Positions 9,326-18,896 are shown, counted from the stretch's first letter. The stretch: 64,000 bases of DNA from CAZMVY01 sp964653435 (GCA_964653435.1 CAZZFA010000014.1:8097-72096), one strand, 5' to 3'. The notes: generated from the letters alone by a model not told the origin. Translations and numbers: made by a program.

Positions 9326-9533
9326 AGTCTTGCGTCGCAGCTTTTGCGCGCCTTGCGCGTGTCGCACCTTGCGCGCATGTATCGCGCCACGGCGGTAGCG
9401 CCACCCGTCATTCTGAGGAGCGCAGCGACGAAGAATCCGGCGGATTAGCGCGGAGGTGCCGGATGCTTCGCTTCGCTCAGCATGACGGCCGCCGGCGCGC
9501 TTGTGTTCGGTTGCGGCCGAAGGCCGCCTTGGA
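9326..9533 (+). repeat. dispersed imperfect-palindrome repeat, copy A
   Basis: This intergenic segment matches 33842-34038 along almost its whole length. Shared blocks include GTCGCAGCTTTTGCGCGCC, CGTCATTCTGAGGAGCGC and GTGTTCGGTTGCGGCCGA. The left arm (CGTCATTCTGAGG...GAATCCGGC) and right arm (GCCGGATGCTTCGC...GCATGACGG) form an imperfect inverted repeat. It fills the gap between the LarA-like gene and putA and has no coding potential of its own. Confidence 0.8.
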
Positions 9534-9614
9534 AGTGCTCTGCCGGCCGGACCCGATCCGCGGAATCCGTCCGCGGATCAGGCGTGCTTGCGACTCCGCG
9601 CAATCCGCGGATCG

Positions 9615-12600
9615 TCACAACTGCTCTGTGGATTCCTCGGCCGCGGGTGCGAAGCCGTGGCGCATCGTGTTTTCCGTGATCGTCCGCGGGACGACAAACT
9701 GGAGCAGATAATCGGGGCCGCCGGCCTTGCTGCCGATGCCGGAGAGCTTGAAACCGCCGAACGGCTGGCGGTCGGCCAGGGCGCCGGTGATCTTGCGGTT
9801 GATGTAGAGATTGCCGACGCGGAACTCGCGGCGGATGCGGGCGATGTTCGCGGGGCTGCGCGAGTAGAGGCCGCCGGTCAGGGCGTAGGGTGTCGCGTTG
9901 GCGATCTCCAGGGCATGCGTGAGGTCGCGGGCCTTGATCACCGCCAGGACCGGTCCGAAGATCTCCTCCTGCGCGATGACGGCTGCCGGCGGCACGTCGG
10001 CGAAGACATGAGGCGTGACGTAGAAGCCCTCGTCGGCACCGCCGGGGATTGCCCCCGCATCGCCGGCGAAGACGGGGCGGGCCTCCCGGCGTCCCTGCTC
10101 GATGAAGTCGAGGACGCGCCGCCGGGCCTCCTCGTCGATGACCGGTCCGACGAAGCACGCCGGATCCTCCGCCGGGCCGACCTTCAGGCTCCGGGCGGCG
10201 GCCACGAGCCGGTCGAGGAACGCGTCGTAGACGGCATCGAGGACGATCGCGCGGGAGCAGGCGGAGCACTTCTGCCCGGCGTAGCCGAATGCGCTGGCGA
10301 TCACGCCGTGGATCGCCTCATCGAGGTCGGCGTCGTCGTCGACAATGACGGCGTTCTTGCCGCCCATCTCCGTGATCACGCGCTTGACATGGTCCTGCCC
10401 GGTGGGCGTCTCGGCGGCCAGTCGCTGAATCGCCAGGCCCACCGCCCGCGAGCCGGTGAACGCGATCAGCTCCACGTCGCGATGGGCCACGAGCAGGGGC
10501 CCGATCTCCTCGCCCGCGCCCGGCAGGTAGTTCACGACGCCGGGCGGAAACTCCGCCTCGCGGAAGACCTCCATCAGCTTCGCCGCCGTGACCGGCGACT
10601 GCTCGGCGGGCTTCATGACCGCCGTATTGCCGGCGACCAGGGCGGCCGTGGTCATGCCGCACAGGATGGCGATCGGGAAGTTCCACGGTGCGATAATGAC
10701 CGCGACCCCACGGGGCTCGTAGAGGTACTCGTTTCGCTCGCCGGGCAGGTCGCGGTGACGCGGCGTGGCGAGTCGCAGCATCTCGCGGGCGTAGTACTCG
10801 CAGTAATCGATCGCTTCGGCGATGTCGGCGTCCGCCTCGCGCCAGGGCTTGGCGCATTCGTACACCTCCCACGCCGCCAGCTCGAAACGGCGCCGGCGCA
10901 GGACCTGTGCCGCGCGGCGGAGGTACTCCGCACGCCGGACGACCGGCGTGTCCCGCCATTCCGGAAAGGCCTCGCGCGCGGCGAGCACGGCTTGCAGGAC
11001 ATGTTCCGCGCCGGCGCGGGCGGAGCGGCCGACGAGCTGCCGCCTGTGCGAGGGGTTTATCGACTCGATCGTGCCCTCGGTGCGGATTTCGCGATCGCCG
11101 ATTACCAGCGGATACTCGCGGCCAAGCTGCGCGGCGACGGCCGTGAGCGCGTCCCGCATCGCCTGCCGCCCGGCCTCGCGGCTGAAGTCGGTCAACGGTT
11201 CATTGGCAAAGGCGGCGGGTTCGGCAGCGCGGCTCTGCACGGACGGGGCGCCGACGGATCGTTGCGTGGCGATCTCGAGCGGATTCATGAGCAGCTTCTC
11301 CTCGGGCGCGTGCTCCATGAAGCTCGCGCGTAAGAAGGACACGTTGGCGGTGTTCTCCAGCAGGCGGCGGACGAGGTAGGCCATGCCCGGCAGCAGACGG
11401 CCGTACGGCGAATAGACGCGGACGCGCCGGCCCATTCGGATCAGCGAGGTCTTGATCGGATCGCCCATGCCGTAGAGGAGCTGGAACTCGATGGCCCGGG
11501 GGCTCAGGCCCAGGTGTTCCGCGCAGGCGATGGCAAACGCCATGCTGCGGATGTTGTGCGTGCCGAAGGCCGGCCGGAGGAGCGCGCGGTGCTCGAGGAG
11601 GAATCGCGTCTGCGCCTCGAAGTTCGCGTCGGTTTCCCACTTGTTCGCAAAGACCGGCAGCGGCCAGCCCTGCTGAGCGGCGATGACGTTTTCGTAATCC
11701 CAGTACGCACCTTTGACCAGCCGTACCCATACCGGCGTGCCGCGGGCGTGCGCCCAGTCCGCCAGAGCGGCCAGGTCGTCGCCGCAACTGCGCAGATAGG
11801 CCTGAATCGCGATTCCCACGTCGGGCCAGTCGCGGAACTCCGGTTCGTAAAGGGCATCCTGAAAGATCCGGAGCGTGAGGTCCTTGTAGGCGAACTGCTC
11901 CATGTCCACGTTGACGAAGGCGCCTCGCTGCCGGGCGGCGCGGAAGATCGGCCGCAATCGTTCCTTGACGGCCTCGCCGGTGCCGGCGGGATCGATCGGG
12001 TCGAACTGGCTGTAGAGCGAGGAGAGCTTGACGGACACGTTCACGCGGGGCAGCGGACCGGCGTCGTCGCGGTCAATCCGATCGACGGTGGGCCAGTGAT
12101 TGACCTGCCGGGCGAGCCCGTCGAGCAGATCGAGATACGCCCGCTGGTACTGGAGGGCCTCTTCGGTGGTGAGGACGGCCTCGCCCAGGAGGTCGACGCT
12201 GAAGGCCAGCGACCGCGCCCGCATGGCCTCGATGGCCCGGAGGGCTTCGCCGAGGTCGGTTCCGGCGATGAAACGGCGTGCGAGGCGTTCGGCATTGAAC
12301 CGGGCAGCGCGGGCGACCAGGCGCCCGCTGAAGCCGTCGCGCGGGATCCGATGCGCGGCGAGACGGACCACCGGCGGAAGGTGGGCATCGGCCTCTTCGA
12401 GGTACTCGCGGAGATGGCGGGTGACTTCGGAGGCCGAACGGAGCATCGGCAGGACATCAACGAGGCGGAAGAGCTGGACCTTGAGGGCCTCATCGTTCAT
12501 GGCCCATGCCATCATGCGGTCATCGAACCAGCGGGGCGTGAGGGGCAGGGGTTGCTCCGCGCGGGCGGCTGCGAGAATCTCGCGTCCGTAGCGGTGCGTC

Positions 12601-12641
12601 AGCTCCTCGATGCCGTTCGATGTGGTGGACACAGCCGTCAT
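9615..12641 (-). CDS. putA: bifunctional proline dehydrogenase / delta-1-pyrroline-5-carboxylate dehydrogenase
   Basis: 1008 residues from ATG 12641. The N-terminal ~430 residues form the FAD-dependent proline dehydrogenase barrel, ending in GMGDPIKTSL, RVYSPYGRLLPGMAYLVRR and LLENTANVSF. Residues ~490-1008 form the NAD-dependent aldehyde dehydrogenase that oxidises glutamate semialdehyde. PWNFPIAILCG binds cofactor, Glu758 lies in TEMGGKN, and the catalytic Cys792 is in GQKCSACSR. It converts proline to glutamate with channelling of the intermediate. There is no N-terminal DNA-binding ribbon-helix-helix domain, unlike the enterobacterial repressor form. It is divergent from the Gfo/Idh/MocA gene. 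The Shine-Dalgarno is weak. Confidence 0.95.
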   Translation of the reverse strand: MTAVSTTSNGIEELTHRYGREILAAARAEQPLPLTPRWFDDRMMAWAMNDEALKVQLFRLVDVLPMLRSASEVTRHLREYLEEADAHLPPVVRLAAHRIPRDGFSGRLVARAARFNAERLARRFIAGTDLGEALRAIEAMRARSLAFSVDLLGEAVLTTEEALQYQRAYLDLLDGLARQVNHWPTVDRIDRDDAGPLPRVNVSVKLSSLYSQFDPIDPAGTGEAVKERLRPIFRAARQRGAFVNVDMEQFAYKDLTLRIFQDALYEPEFRDWPDVGIAIQAYLRSCGDDLAALADWAHARGTPVWVRLVKGAYWDYENVIAAQQGWPLPVFANKWETDANFEAQTRFLLEHRALLRPAFGTHNIRSMAFAIACAEHLGLSPRAIEFQLLYGMGDPIKTSLIRMGRRVRVYSPYGRLLPGMAYLVRRLLENTANVSFLRASFMEHAPEEKLLMNPLEIATQRSVGAPSVQSRAAEPAAFANEPLTDFSREAGRQAMRDALTAVAAQLGREYPLVIGDREIRTEGTIESINPSHRRQLVGRSARAGAEHVLQAVLAAREAFPEWRDTPVVRRAEYLRRAAQVLRRRRFELAAWEVYECAKPWREADADIAEAIDYCEYYAREMLRLATPRHRDLPGERNEYLYEPRGVAVIIAPWNFPIAILCGMTTAALVAGNTAVMKPAEQSPVTAAKLMEVFREAEFPPGVVNYLPGAGEEIGPLLVAHRDVELIAFTGSRAVGLAIQRLAAETPTGQDHVKRVITEMGGKNAVIVDDDADLDEAIHGVIASAFGYAGQKCSACSRAIVLDAVYDAFLDRLVAAARSLKVGPAEDPACFVGPVIDEEARRRVLDFIEQGRREARPVFAGDAGAIPGGADEGFYVTPHVFADVPPAAVIAQEEIFGPVLAVIKARDLTHALEIANATPYALTGGLYSRSPANIARIRREFRVGNLYINRKITGALADRQPFGGFKLSGIGSKAGGPDYLLQFVVPRTITENTMRHGFAPAAEESTEQL

Positions 12642-12708
12642 TGCCCGTCTGCGGTCCAGCGATCGTCCGCGAGCTTCGCCCCTTCCTCGATGGTATTGTA
12701 TATCCTGG

Positions 12709-12736
12709 TTGCGATTGAAGGCCACCCGGGTATGAT
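12709..12736 (+). promoter_or_regulatory. putative sigma-70 promoter of the Gfo/Idh/MocA gene
   Basis: TTGCGA (12709-12714), 16-bp spacer, TATGAT (12731-12736), about 70 bp before the ATG at 12808 in the putA divergent region. Confidence 0.5.
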
Positions 12737-12807
12737 TCCGGCGGGGGCTGACTTGCGGCGGCGGGAGCATTTTGAATTGGGGGCTATCGACAAGAGGAGC
12801 GTGGAGC

Positions 12808-14091
12808 ATGGCAGATCGAAGGACGAATCGTCGGGACTTTCTTCGCCGGGGATTGGCAGTCGGAGCGGGGGCCGGGCTTGCCCTCTCGCGATTCACGGCC
12901 TCCAGTTACGCGCGGGTCATCGGCGCCAATGAGCGGATCAACCTGGGCCTGATCGGCTGCGGTGGTCGCGGGCGGTACATCATTCAGAACATGGCGAAAC
13001 CCGCGGATCCGAACATCACGCTGGTGGTCGTGTGCGATATCTGGAAGAAGCGTCTGGAGAGTTACCCGGGCGAGGCCGAGGCCCTCTGGGGAGCCAAGCC
13101 CAGGGCGTACCCGGACTACCGGAAGGTGCTGGAGCAGCGGGATGTGGACGCCGTAATCATCGCAACGCCCGATCACCAGCACGCCGGCCAGACCATCGAC
13201 GCCGTTCAGGCGGGTAAGCACGTGTATGTGGAGAAGCCCATCATCGGCATCGCCGAGGACCTGGCGGAACTCAACCGATGCTGCGACGTGGTCAAGGCCT
13301 CGAAGATGGTCGTGCAGAACGGCACCCAGGGCGTGAGTTGCCCCGCGGCCCGTGCGATCCGGCAGTTCATCGCCGACGGCAAGCTCGGCAAGCTTTTCCG
13401 GGTCGAGTCCTCGAACAGCCTGTATCGGCCTTACTGGGTTGCGTACAAAGGGCCGCAGAGCGAGGGCGAGACCGACTGGAAGGCGTTCCTGTACAACCGC
13501 AAGACCCGCCCGTTTGATGCCCATCAGCACGCGTGCTGGATGGGCTATCACGACTTCACGGCCGGGACGATCGGCGGCTGGATGACTCATTTCATCAACA
13601 CCGTGCACTTTGTGACCGGCTGCGGTGCCCCCGTCTCCGCGGTGACCTACGGCGGCCGCTTTGCGCCGACCAATGATCCGCGCTGCGATGCGCCGGATCA
13701 GACGGCCGTCTTCCTTGAATATGCGGAGGGTTTTCACACGCAGTTCACGAGCCATTTCGGCAGCGCGATCGACGAAGAGCGGACGATATTCATGTTCGAG
13801 AAGGGCTGCATCAAGACCCGTTTCGGGCATCACCTGGGCAACCCGGAAGTATCCAGCGACGGCGTGGACGACAAGATCAAGCCCTACAAGCTGCTCGATC
13901 AGGATCCGCCGTATCCGGGCGCGGCTCACGTGAAGAACTGGCTGGATTGCATCCGTGAGGGCGGCCAGCCGGCGGCGAATGTGGAATACGGCCACAAGCA
14001 GGGGATCGCCGTCATCATGGGCGACATGGCGTACAACCTGGGCCGCAAGGTAGTCTACGACAAGGCGAAACGCGAGGTCCGCCCCGCGTAG
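12808..14091 (+). CDS. Tat-exported Gfo/Idh/MocA family oxidoreductase
   Basis: 427 residues; ATG 12808 has an AGAGGAG ribosome site and begins a twin-arginine signal (TNRRDFLRRGLAVGAGAG). After it comes a Rossmann fold with LIGCGGRGR, then VEKPI (Lys143), the family's conserved catalytic EKP motif, and a C-terminal substrate domain with YHDFTAGTIGGWMTHFINTV. Planctomycetes encode many such exported copies, generally thought to act on sugars or cyclitols using tightly bound NAD(P). The substrate cannot be inferred. It stands alone between putA (divergent) and dapB (convergent). Confidence 0.9.
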   Translation: MADRRTNRRDFLRRGLAVGAGAGLALSRFTASSYARVIGANERINLGLIGCGGRGRYIIQNMAKPADPNITLVVVCDIWKKRLESYPGEAEALWGAKPRAYPDYRKVLEQRDVDAVIIATPDHQHAGQTIDAVQAGKHVYVEKPIIGIAEDLAELNRCCDVVKASKMVVQNGTQGVSCPAARAIRQFIADGKLGKLFRVESSNSLYRPYWVAYKGPQSEGETDWKAFLYNRKTRPFDAHQHACWMGYHDFTAGTIGGWMTHFINTVHFVTGCGAPVSAVTYGGRFAPTNDPRCDAPDQTAVFLEYAEGFHTQFTSHFGSAIDEERTIFMFEKGCIKTRFGHHLGNPEVSSDGVDDKIKPYKLLDQDPPYPGAAHVKNWLDCIREGGQPAANVEYGHKQGIAVIMGDMAYNLGRKVVYDKAKREVRPA

Positions 14092-14151
14092 CGCCCGGAG
14101 CGGCCTGTATCGCGCAACGCAGGCGGCGAGCGGGCGTCCGTGCGGTGCTGC

Positions 14152-14952
14152 CTACCGGCTCAGCCCCAGGACGTCCTGCATCGTGTAGAAACCGGGCGGT
14201 TTGTGCGCGACCCACACCGCAGCGCGCAGCGCTCCCTGTACGAACGTGTCGCGCGTGTGTGCGCTATGCCGGATGGCGACCGTCTCGCCGAGGTTCCCGA
14301 AGAGGATTTCGTGTTCGCCCACGGTGTCGCCGACTCGCAGAGCGTGCATGCCGATCTGCCTGGCCGGTCGCGGCCCCGTGATCCCGTGCCGGCCGAAGAT
14401 CACGTCCTGGTCCGCGTTGCGGCCGGTGGCCTCGCAGATGGCATCGCGCAGGGCGAGGGCCGTTCCGCTCGGGGCATCGGCCTTGAAGCGGTGGTGCGTC
14501 TCCGCGATTTCGATGTCGTACTCGTCGCCCAGCGCCCGGGCGATTCCGCCGACCAGGTGAAGAAGCACGTTCACGCCGACGCTCATGTTGGACGACTTCA
14601 GGACGGCGATTTTCTTCGCGGCCTTGCGAATCGCCGTCAACTGCTCGGGTGTGTGCCCGGTCGTGCCGATCACGATCGGACACTTCGCGAACGCGCAGAA
14701 GTCCAGCCAGTGCATCGTCGCTGCGGCCGTGGTGAAGTCGATCAGTACGTCGAACGCCGTCTCGGTGCGATCCTGAATCGGCAGGTGAATACGGCCGATA
14801 CCCGCGTGTTCGCCGGCGTCGGTTCCGACGGCCGGGTTGTCGGCGGCCTCCAGGGCGGCCACGAGGTCAAACCGGTCGTCGCCGTGAGCCAGTGCGACGA
14901 GCCGCGATCCCATCCGGCCGGCGGCGCCGGCCACTGCCAAACGGATCATCAT
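14152..14952 (-). CDS. dapB: 4-hydroxy-tetrahydrodipicolinate reductase
   Basis: 266 residues. The N-terminal GAAGRMGSRL nucleotide-binding loop, IGTTGHT, the SSNMSVGVN segment and the catalytic/substrate block ETHHRFKADAPSGTA are all classic DapB features, and the length is normal. It reduces hydroxy-tetrahydrodipicolinate with NAD(P)H in lysine/diaminopimelate biosynthesis. The start may be ATG 14952 or ATG 14949; AAGGAAGAG lies just upstream. It follows thrC by 9 bp, so it is translated from the same mRNA, grouping two aspartate-family enzymes. Confidence 0.95.
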   Translation of the reverse strand: MMIRLAVAGAAGRMGSRLVALAHGDDRFDLVAALEAADNPAVGTDAGEHAGIGRIHLPIQDRTETAFDVLIDFTTAAATMHWLDFCAFAKCPIVIGTTGHTPEQLTAIRKAAKKIAVLKSSNMSVGVNVLLHLVGGIARALGDEYDIEIAETHHRFKADAPSGTALALRDAICEATGRNADQDVIFGRHGITGPRPARQIGMHALRVGDTVGEHEILFGNLGETVAIRHSAHTRDTFVQGALRAAVWVAHKPPGFYTMQDVLGLSR

Positions 14953-14961
14953 CGCTCTTCC

Positions 14962-16377
14962 TTACTCCACGTGCGGTTCGCCAAGCGCCGCGCAGATCGC
15001 CGCCAGATTGTCCGCCACGCGGATCGGGCGGTTGGCGAGCTTGCCGTGCGTGGGTTTCGGCTCCGGCGGCGTCACTGATTTCATGTCGATGCCCGTGTGG
15101 TACTTCACCGTGGCGTCGGGGTCCTTCAGTTCGTGCCCGGTGAGGATGCAGACCACGCTTTCGTCGGGCGCGATAAGACCCTCGTCGCGGAGCAGGTGCA
15201 GGCCGGCGACGCTGGCCGCGCTGGCCGGCTCACATCCGAAGCCGAATCGCCCGACCATCGCCTTGTGCTCGAGGATGACCTCGTCGGAGACCTCGCGGAC
15301 TACGCCGTTCATCACGTCCAGCGCCCGGAGGCACTTCGGCAGGTTGACGGGTCGGCTGATCTCGATGGCCGAGGCGATGGTGTGCGCCTTGTACCCGCGG
15401 CTGTCGAAGTCTCTGTAGAGTGCGTCAATCTCCGGTTTGTTGCGGATTCGGCCGCCGTCCCATCGCACGCCCCGCTGCTCGTAGAGCGTGTAGAGCGTGT
15501 TGGCCCCGGTCGCGTTGATCACCGCCAGCCGCGGTACGCGGGGCACGAGGCCCAGCTTGTGAAGTTCGAGGAACGCCTTGCCGAACGCGCTGGAGTTGCC
15601 CAGGTTCCCGCCCGGGACGATCACCCAGTCGGGCACGTCCCAGTCGCGGGCCTCAAGGATGCGGTACATGATGGCCTTCTGGCCCTCCAGGCGGAAGGGG
15701 TTCATGCTGTTCATCAGGTAGATGCCGAGGCGGTCGGCGACCTCCTTGACGCGCCTCATGCAGGCGTCGAAGTCGCCCTCGATCTGCAGGGTCAGCGCCC
15801 CGTAGTCGAGCGCCTGGGACAGCTTGCCGTATGCGATCTTGCCGCTGCCGATGAAGACGATGCCCTGCATCTCCGGATCGGCCTTGTGCGCGAACATCGC
15901 CAGCGAGGCGGAGGTGTTGCCGGTGCTCGCGCACGCGACGCGGTTGCGCCCGAGGACGCGGGCGATGGTGAACGCGGCGGTCATGCCGTTGTCCTTGAAG
16001 CTGCCCGACGGGTTGAGCCCCTCGTACTGCAAGAACACACGGCCGGGCTTCATGCCGAACTCGCGGCCGATCCGGTCGTTCTGCTCCAGGACGGTGCGGC
16101 CTTCGCCGATCGTGACGATCGAGTCGGGTTCGGCGAAGGGGAGCAGCTCGCGGAAGCGCCAGACGCCGGAGAAGTCGAGCCGGCCTTCCGATCGCAGCCC
16201 CTTCGTGGCCCAGCGATGCTCGAAGAAGTCCATCTTCCTCGGTACGGCCAGGCGATCCCAGTCGTAGCCGACATCGAGGAGGCTGCCGCACTTCGGGCAA
16301 CTGAAGAGGACCTCGGTGATGTCGAAGGCAGCCCCGCAATCGGGGTTGATGCAGACCTGAAATGCTCTGTCCGCCAC
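14962..16377 (-). CDS. thrC: threonine synthase
   Basis: 471 residues from a GTG at 16377 that is preceded by AAGGAG 8 bases upstream; the open frame extends further but lacks homology and a ribosome site. An N-terminal zinc-ribbon-like segment (Cys9, Cys14, Cys27, Cys30) precedes the PLP fold. LNPSGSFKDNGMT contains the Schiff-base Lys128, and CASTGNTSASLA is the phosphate/PLP loop. It converts O-phosphohomoserine to threonine. First gene of the thrC-dapB operon on the minus strand, back to back with the GH42-like gene. Confidence 0.92.
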   Translation of the reverse strand: MADRAFQVCINPDCGAAFDITEVLFSCPKCGSLLDVGYDWDRLAVPRKMDFFEHRWATKGLRSEGRLDFSGVWRFRELLPFAEPDSIVTIGEGRTVLEQNDRIGREFGMKPGRVFLQYEGLNPSGSFKDNGMTAAFTIARVLGRNRVACASTGNTSASLAMFAHKADPEMQGIVFIGSGKIAYGKLSQALDYGALTLQIEGDFDACMRRVKEVADRLGIYLMNSMNPFRLEGQKAIMYRILEARDWDVPDWVIVPGGNLGNSSAFGKAFLELHKLGLVPRVPRLAVINATGANTLYTLYEQRGVRWDGGRIRNKPEIDALYRDFDSRGYKAHTIASAIEISRPVNLPKCLRALDVMNGVVREVSDEVILEHKAMVGRFGFGCEPASAASVAGLHLLRDEGLIAPDESVVCILTGHELKDPDATVKYHTGIDMKSVTPPEPKPTHGKLANRPIRVADNLAAICAALGEPHVE

Positions 16378-16546
16378 GAGCAGTGCTCCTTGGGTGAACG
16401 CAGCCATTGCAGCGGCAAACCGGCCGCCGGGGTCGATGCGTATGGTATCATGGGCGAGAGGGGGTTGCCACTCCGCGCGAGGCATCGATGCCAGGCCAGG
16501 GGCCGCCGACGGCGGAAGAGGCAGTCTCGACAGGCTCGCGTGCGCT

Positions 16547-16574
16547 TTACGGTTGTCGCACCCGACAATACGAT
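16547..16574 (+). promoter_or_regulatory. possible promoter of the GH42-like gene
   Basis: TTACGG (16547-16552), 16 bp, TACGAT (16569-16574). The predicted start of transcription would fall almost on the ATG at 16583, which has no Shine-Dalgarno, so the mRNA might be leaderless. Moderate sequence match only. Confidence 0.3.
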
Positions 16575-16582
16575 GCCCTGTC

Positions 16583-18892
16583 ATGAGTCGCGTACATTCT
16601 CTGAGAACCGCGTGTTGCCTGTCTGTCTTTGTCGCCCCGTTGGGCGCGATCGTGGCGTGCTCGCCGGAGCGTTCGCCGCTCGCGTTTTCTCCGTCCACGC
16701 GCCCGGCCGTGGAGGAGTCCTTCTTCCCCTACGGCGCCATGCACATGGCCACGATTTCGCGGTGGCAGCACTATCGGCCGCCGCGGGACGAATGGGCTGC
16801 CTACATGGACCGCGACCTTGCCAACATGAAGCGCGTCCGCTTCAACACGCTGGCCGTACATGTGGACTGGTGCGATATCGAGCCTGCGCCGGGGCGCTTC
16901 GAGTTCGACCGGCTCGATATCGTCATGGATCTCGCCGAGAAGCACGGGCTGAGAGTCCTGCTCTGGCCGTGGCCTGAACTGCAACCGGAATGGGTCGTGC
17001 AGGAATACCCGGACAGCGAGATGATCGCCTCCGACGGCTACCGGCCTTCCGTGGCCTGCTGCGATCACCCGGCCGTGCGAGCGCTCGTGGCCCGCTTCGT
17101 GGACAGGGTGGTGCGCCGCTATCGCGACCGCCCGTCGGTCCTCGCCTGGGACCTGGGCGCCGAGGCCGGCAACTGGGTCTCCTCGATCAACAATCCGATC
17201 GACCAGCCGCGGACGGCGCGGCTTTACTGTTACTGCGACCATACCGTGCGGCGGTACCGCGACTGGCTCAAGCAGAAGTACGGCTCGATCGAGAAGCTCA
17301 ACGAGACCTGGGCCACGTACTACGACAGGTGGTCGCAGGTGCAGCCGGTCCGCACCGGCATCTTCGAACGGGCGCAGGCGTTCTGGGTGGACTGGCGCGA
17401 GTTCATGCTCTGGAACACGGCGGAGTTCCAGGGCCTCAAGGCCGATGCCGCCCGGCGGGCCGACCCGGCGCACCCGGTCACATGCCACATGGCCGGGTGG
17501 GGCGCCGGCAGCGTGTACGCGTCCACCGATGAGTACCGGATCGGCCGCCACTTCGACATCGTGAGCCTTTCGTTCTTTCCGTATTGGATCCAGTACGGCC
17601 ACGGCGCGTACGATCCGGCGTTCGGGGGGCTGTACCTCGACGGTGTGCGGTCGGCCGGCGACGGCAAGCCGATGTGGATCGAGGAGCTGCAGGGCGGGCC
17701 GAGCATCAACGGCCTGGCGTATCGTTCGCAGTTTCCGCGGCCGCAGGACATCCGGCTGTGGGTATGGCAGTCGATCGCGCATGGGGCAACGGGCATCTTC
17801 TACTGGAACTGGCGTCCGGAGACGACCGGCGTCGAGGCCGGTGGCTTCGGTCTCGTGAACTACGACGGGAGCCTGACGGATCGCGTCCGGGCGGCCGGCG
17901 AGGTGTGCGATGTGCTCCAGAAGCACGCGAAGCTGCTGCGGTCGGCCCGGCCCGCTCCGGCTCAGGTCGCGATCTTCCACTCGCCAAGGACTTCGATCCA
18001 TGCGTTCGGCGACGGCGACGAGGGGATGTACACGCGCAGCCTCCGGGGCGTCTATCGTGCCTTGTTCAAGGCGGGGCTGCCGGTGGACATTCTTGTCGCC
18101 GAGCAGCTCATGAGCCGCGACCTGAGCCGCTACCGCATCATCTACCTGCCGTTCGCGTATACGCTTTCGGCGCGGGAGGCGGCGCAGCTCAAGTCGTACG
18201 TGGCCGGCGGCGGCACGCTCTATGCGGAGATGTGGTGCGGGTTCAAGGACGATCGCACGTTCCTGTACGAGACGGTTCCCGGCGGCGGGCTGGCGGAGGT
18301 TCTGCACTGCAAGGAGGTGCAGACCGCCCCGCAGCAGAACGCCGTCATGAGGATTGCCCGGAGCCATAAGGCCGTCGCCTCGTTGCCCGTCGGCGCGGAA
18401 ATGCCGGTCTTCCGTTGGCGCGAGGAGTTGGACCTGTTGGACGGCGCGGAGGTGATTGCATCCTTCGCCGATGCGAGCCCGGCGATTGTCGCGGGGACAT
18501 TCGGCAAGGGCAAGACGCTGTACGTCGCGACGCCGCTGACGCGAGCGTATGACGAGACGCTCAATGGCAACGCGTACAAGCTGCTTGCCGGCGCGGCATC
18601 CTGGGCCGGTGTGAGGCCGCCCGTGGAGGTGCGGCACGAGCCGCAGACGGCGCCGATCGAGGTGAGGGCCCTCGACGCGAGCGACGGCCGGCGCCTGGTC
18701 ATCGTGATGAACCACGGCGAGACGAGGGCCGCCGTTACGCTGATGCCGGCCGACAGCGATTCCGCCAGGATCTCGGATCTCCTCAGTGCCAACGCGCTTG
18801 ATGCGACGCGTCAGGACGGCAAGACAGAACTATCGCTCCATCTGGGCCCGGGCGAGGTGAGGGTCTTGCGGATCGAGCCGACGGATCGGTGA
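16583..18892 (+). CDS. GH42-like beta-galactosidase, predicted lipoprotein
   Basis: 769 residues. The N-terminus is a lipoprotein signal ending in IVAC. The catalytic barrel has WDLGAEAGNW (candidate acid/base Glu194) and WIEELQGGP (candidate nucleophile Glu368, aligned to the E-x-Q-x-G-P block of GH42). Residues ~460-640 resemble the glutamine-amidotransferase-like trimerisation domain of GH42 (YRIIYLPFAYTL, GGGTLYAEMW), followed by a small beta domain. It would cleave beta-galactosides or related glycosides at the cell envelope. The family resemblance is clear, but substrate is not. The next gene starts 5 bp after its stop. Confidence 0.8.
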   Translation: MSRVHSLRTACCLSVFVAPLGAIVACSPERSPLAFSPSTRPAVEESFFPYGAMHMATISRWQHYRPPRDEWAAYMDRDLANMKRVRFNTLAVHVDWCDIEPAPGRFEFDRLDIVMDLAEKHGLRVLLWPWPELQPEWVVQEYPDSEMIASDGYRPSVACCDHPAVRALVARFVDRVVRRYRDRPSVLAWDLGAEAGNWVSSINNPIDQPRTARLYCYCDHTVRRYRDWLKQKYGSIEKLNETWATYYDRWSQVQPVRTGIFERAQAFWVDWREFMLWNTAEFQGLKADAARRADPAHPVTCHMAGWGAGSVYASTDEYRIGRHFDIVSLSFFPYWIQYGHGAYDPAFGGLYLDGVRSAGDGKPMWIEELQGGPSINGLAYRSQFPRPQDIRLWVWQSIAHGATGIFYWNWRPETTGVEAGGFGLVNYDGSLTDRVRAAGEVCDVLQKHAKLLRSARPAPAQVAIFHSPRTSIHAFGDGDEGMYTRSLRGVYRALFKAGLPVDILVAEQLMSRDLSRYRIIYLPFAYTLSAREAAQLKSYVAGGGTLYAEMWCGFKDDRTFLYETVPGGGLAEVLHCKEVQTAPQQNAVMRIARSHKAVASLPVGAEMPVFRWREELDLLDGAEVIASFADASPAIVAGTFGKGKTLYVATPLTRAYDETLNGNAYKLLAGAASWAGVRPPVEVRHEPQTAPIEVRALDASDGRRLVIVMNHGETRAAVTLMPADSDSARISDLLSANALDATRQDGKTELSLHLGPGEVRVLRIEPTDR

Positions 18893-18896
18893 GCGC

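Noticed and set aside
9501..11333. 610-residue frame antisense to putA
   Set aside because: Typical antisense shadow in GC-rich DNA. The opposite strand holds an unambiguous enzyme with all catalytic residues.
15097..16977. 626-residue frame antisense to thrC
   Set aside because: No domain, no ribosome site, and it runs across two genes and a promoter region.
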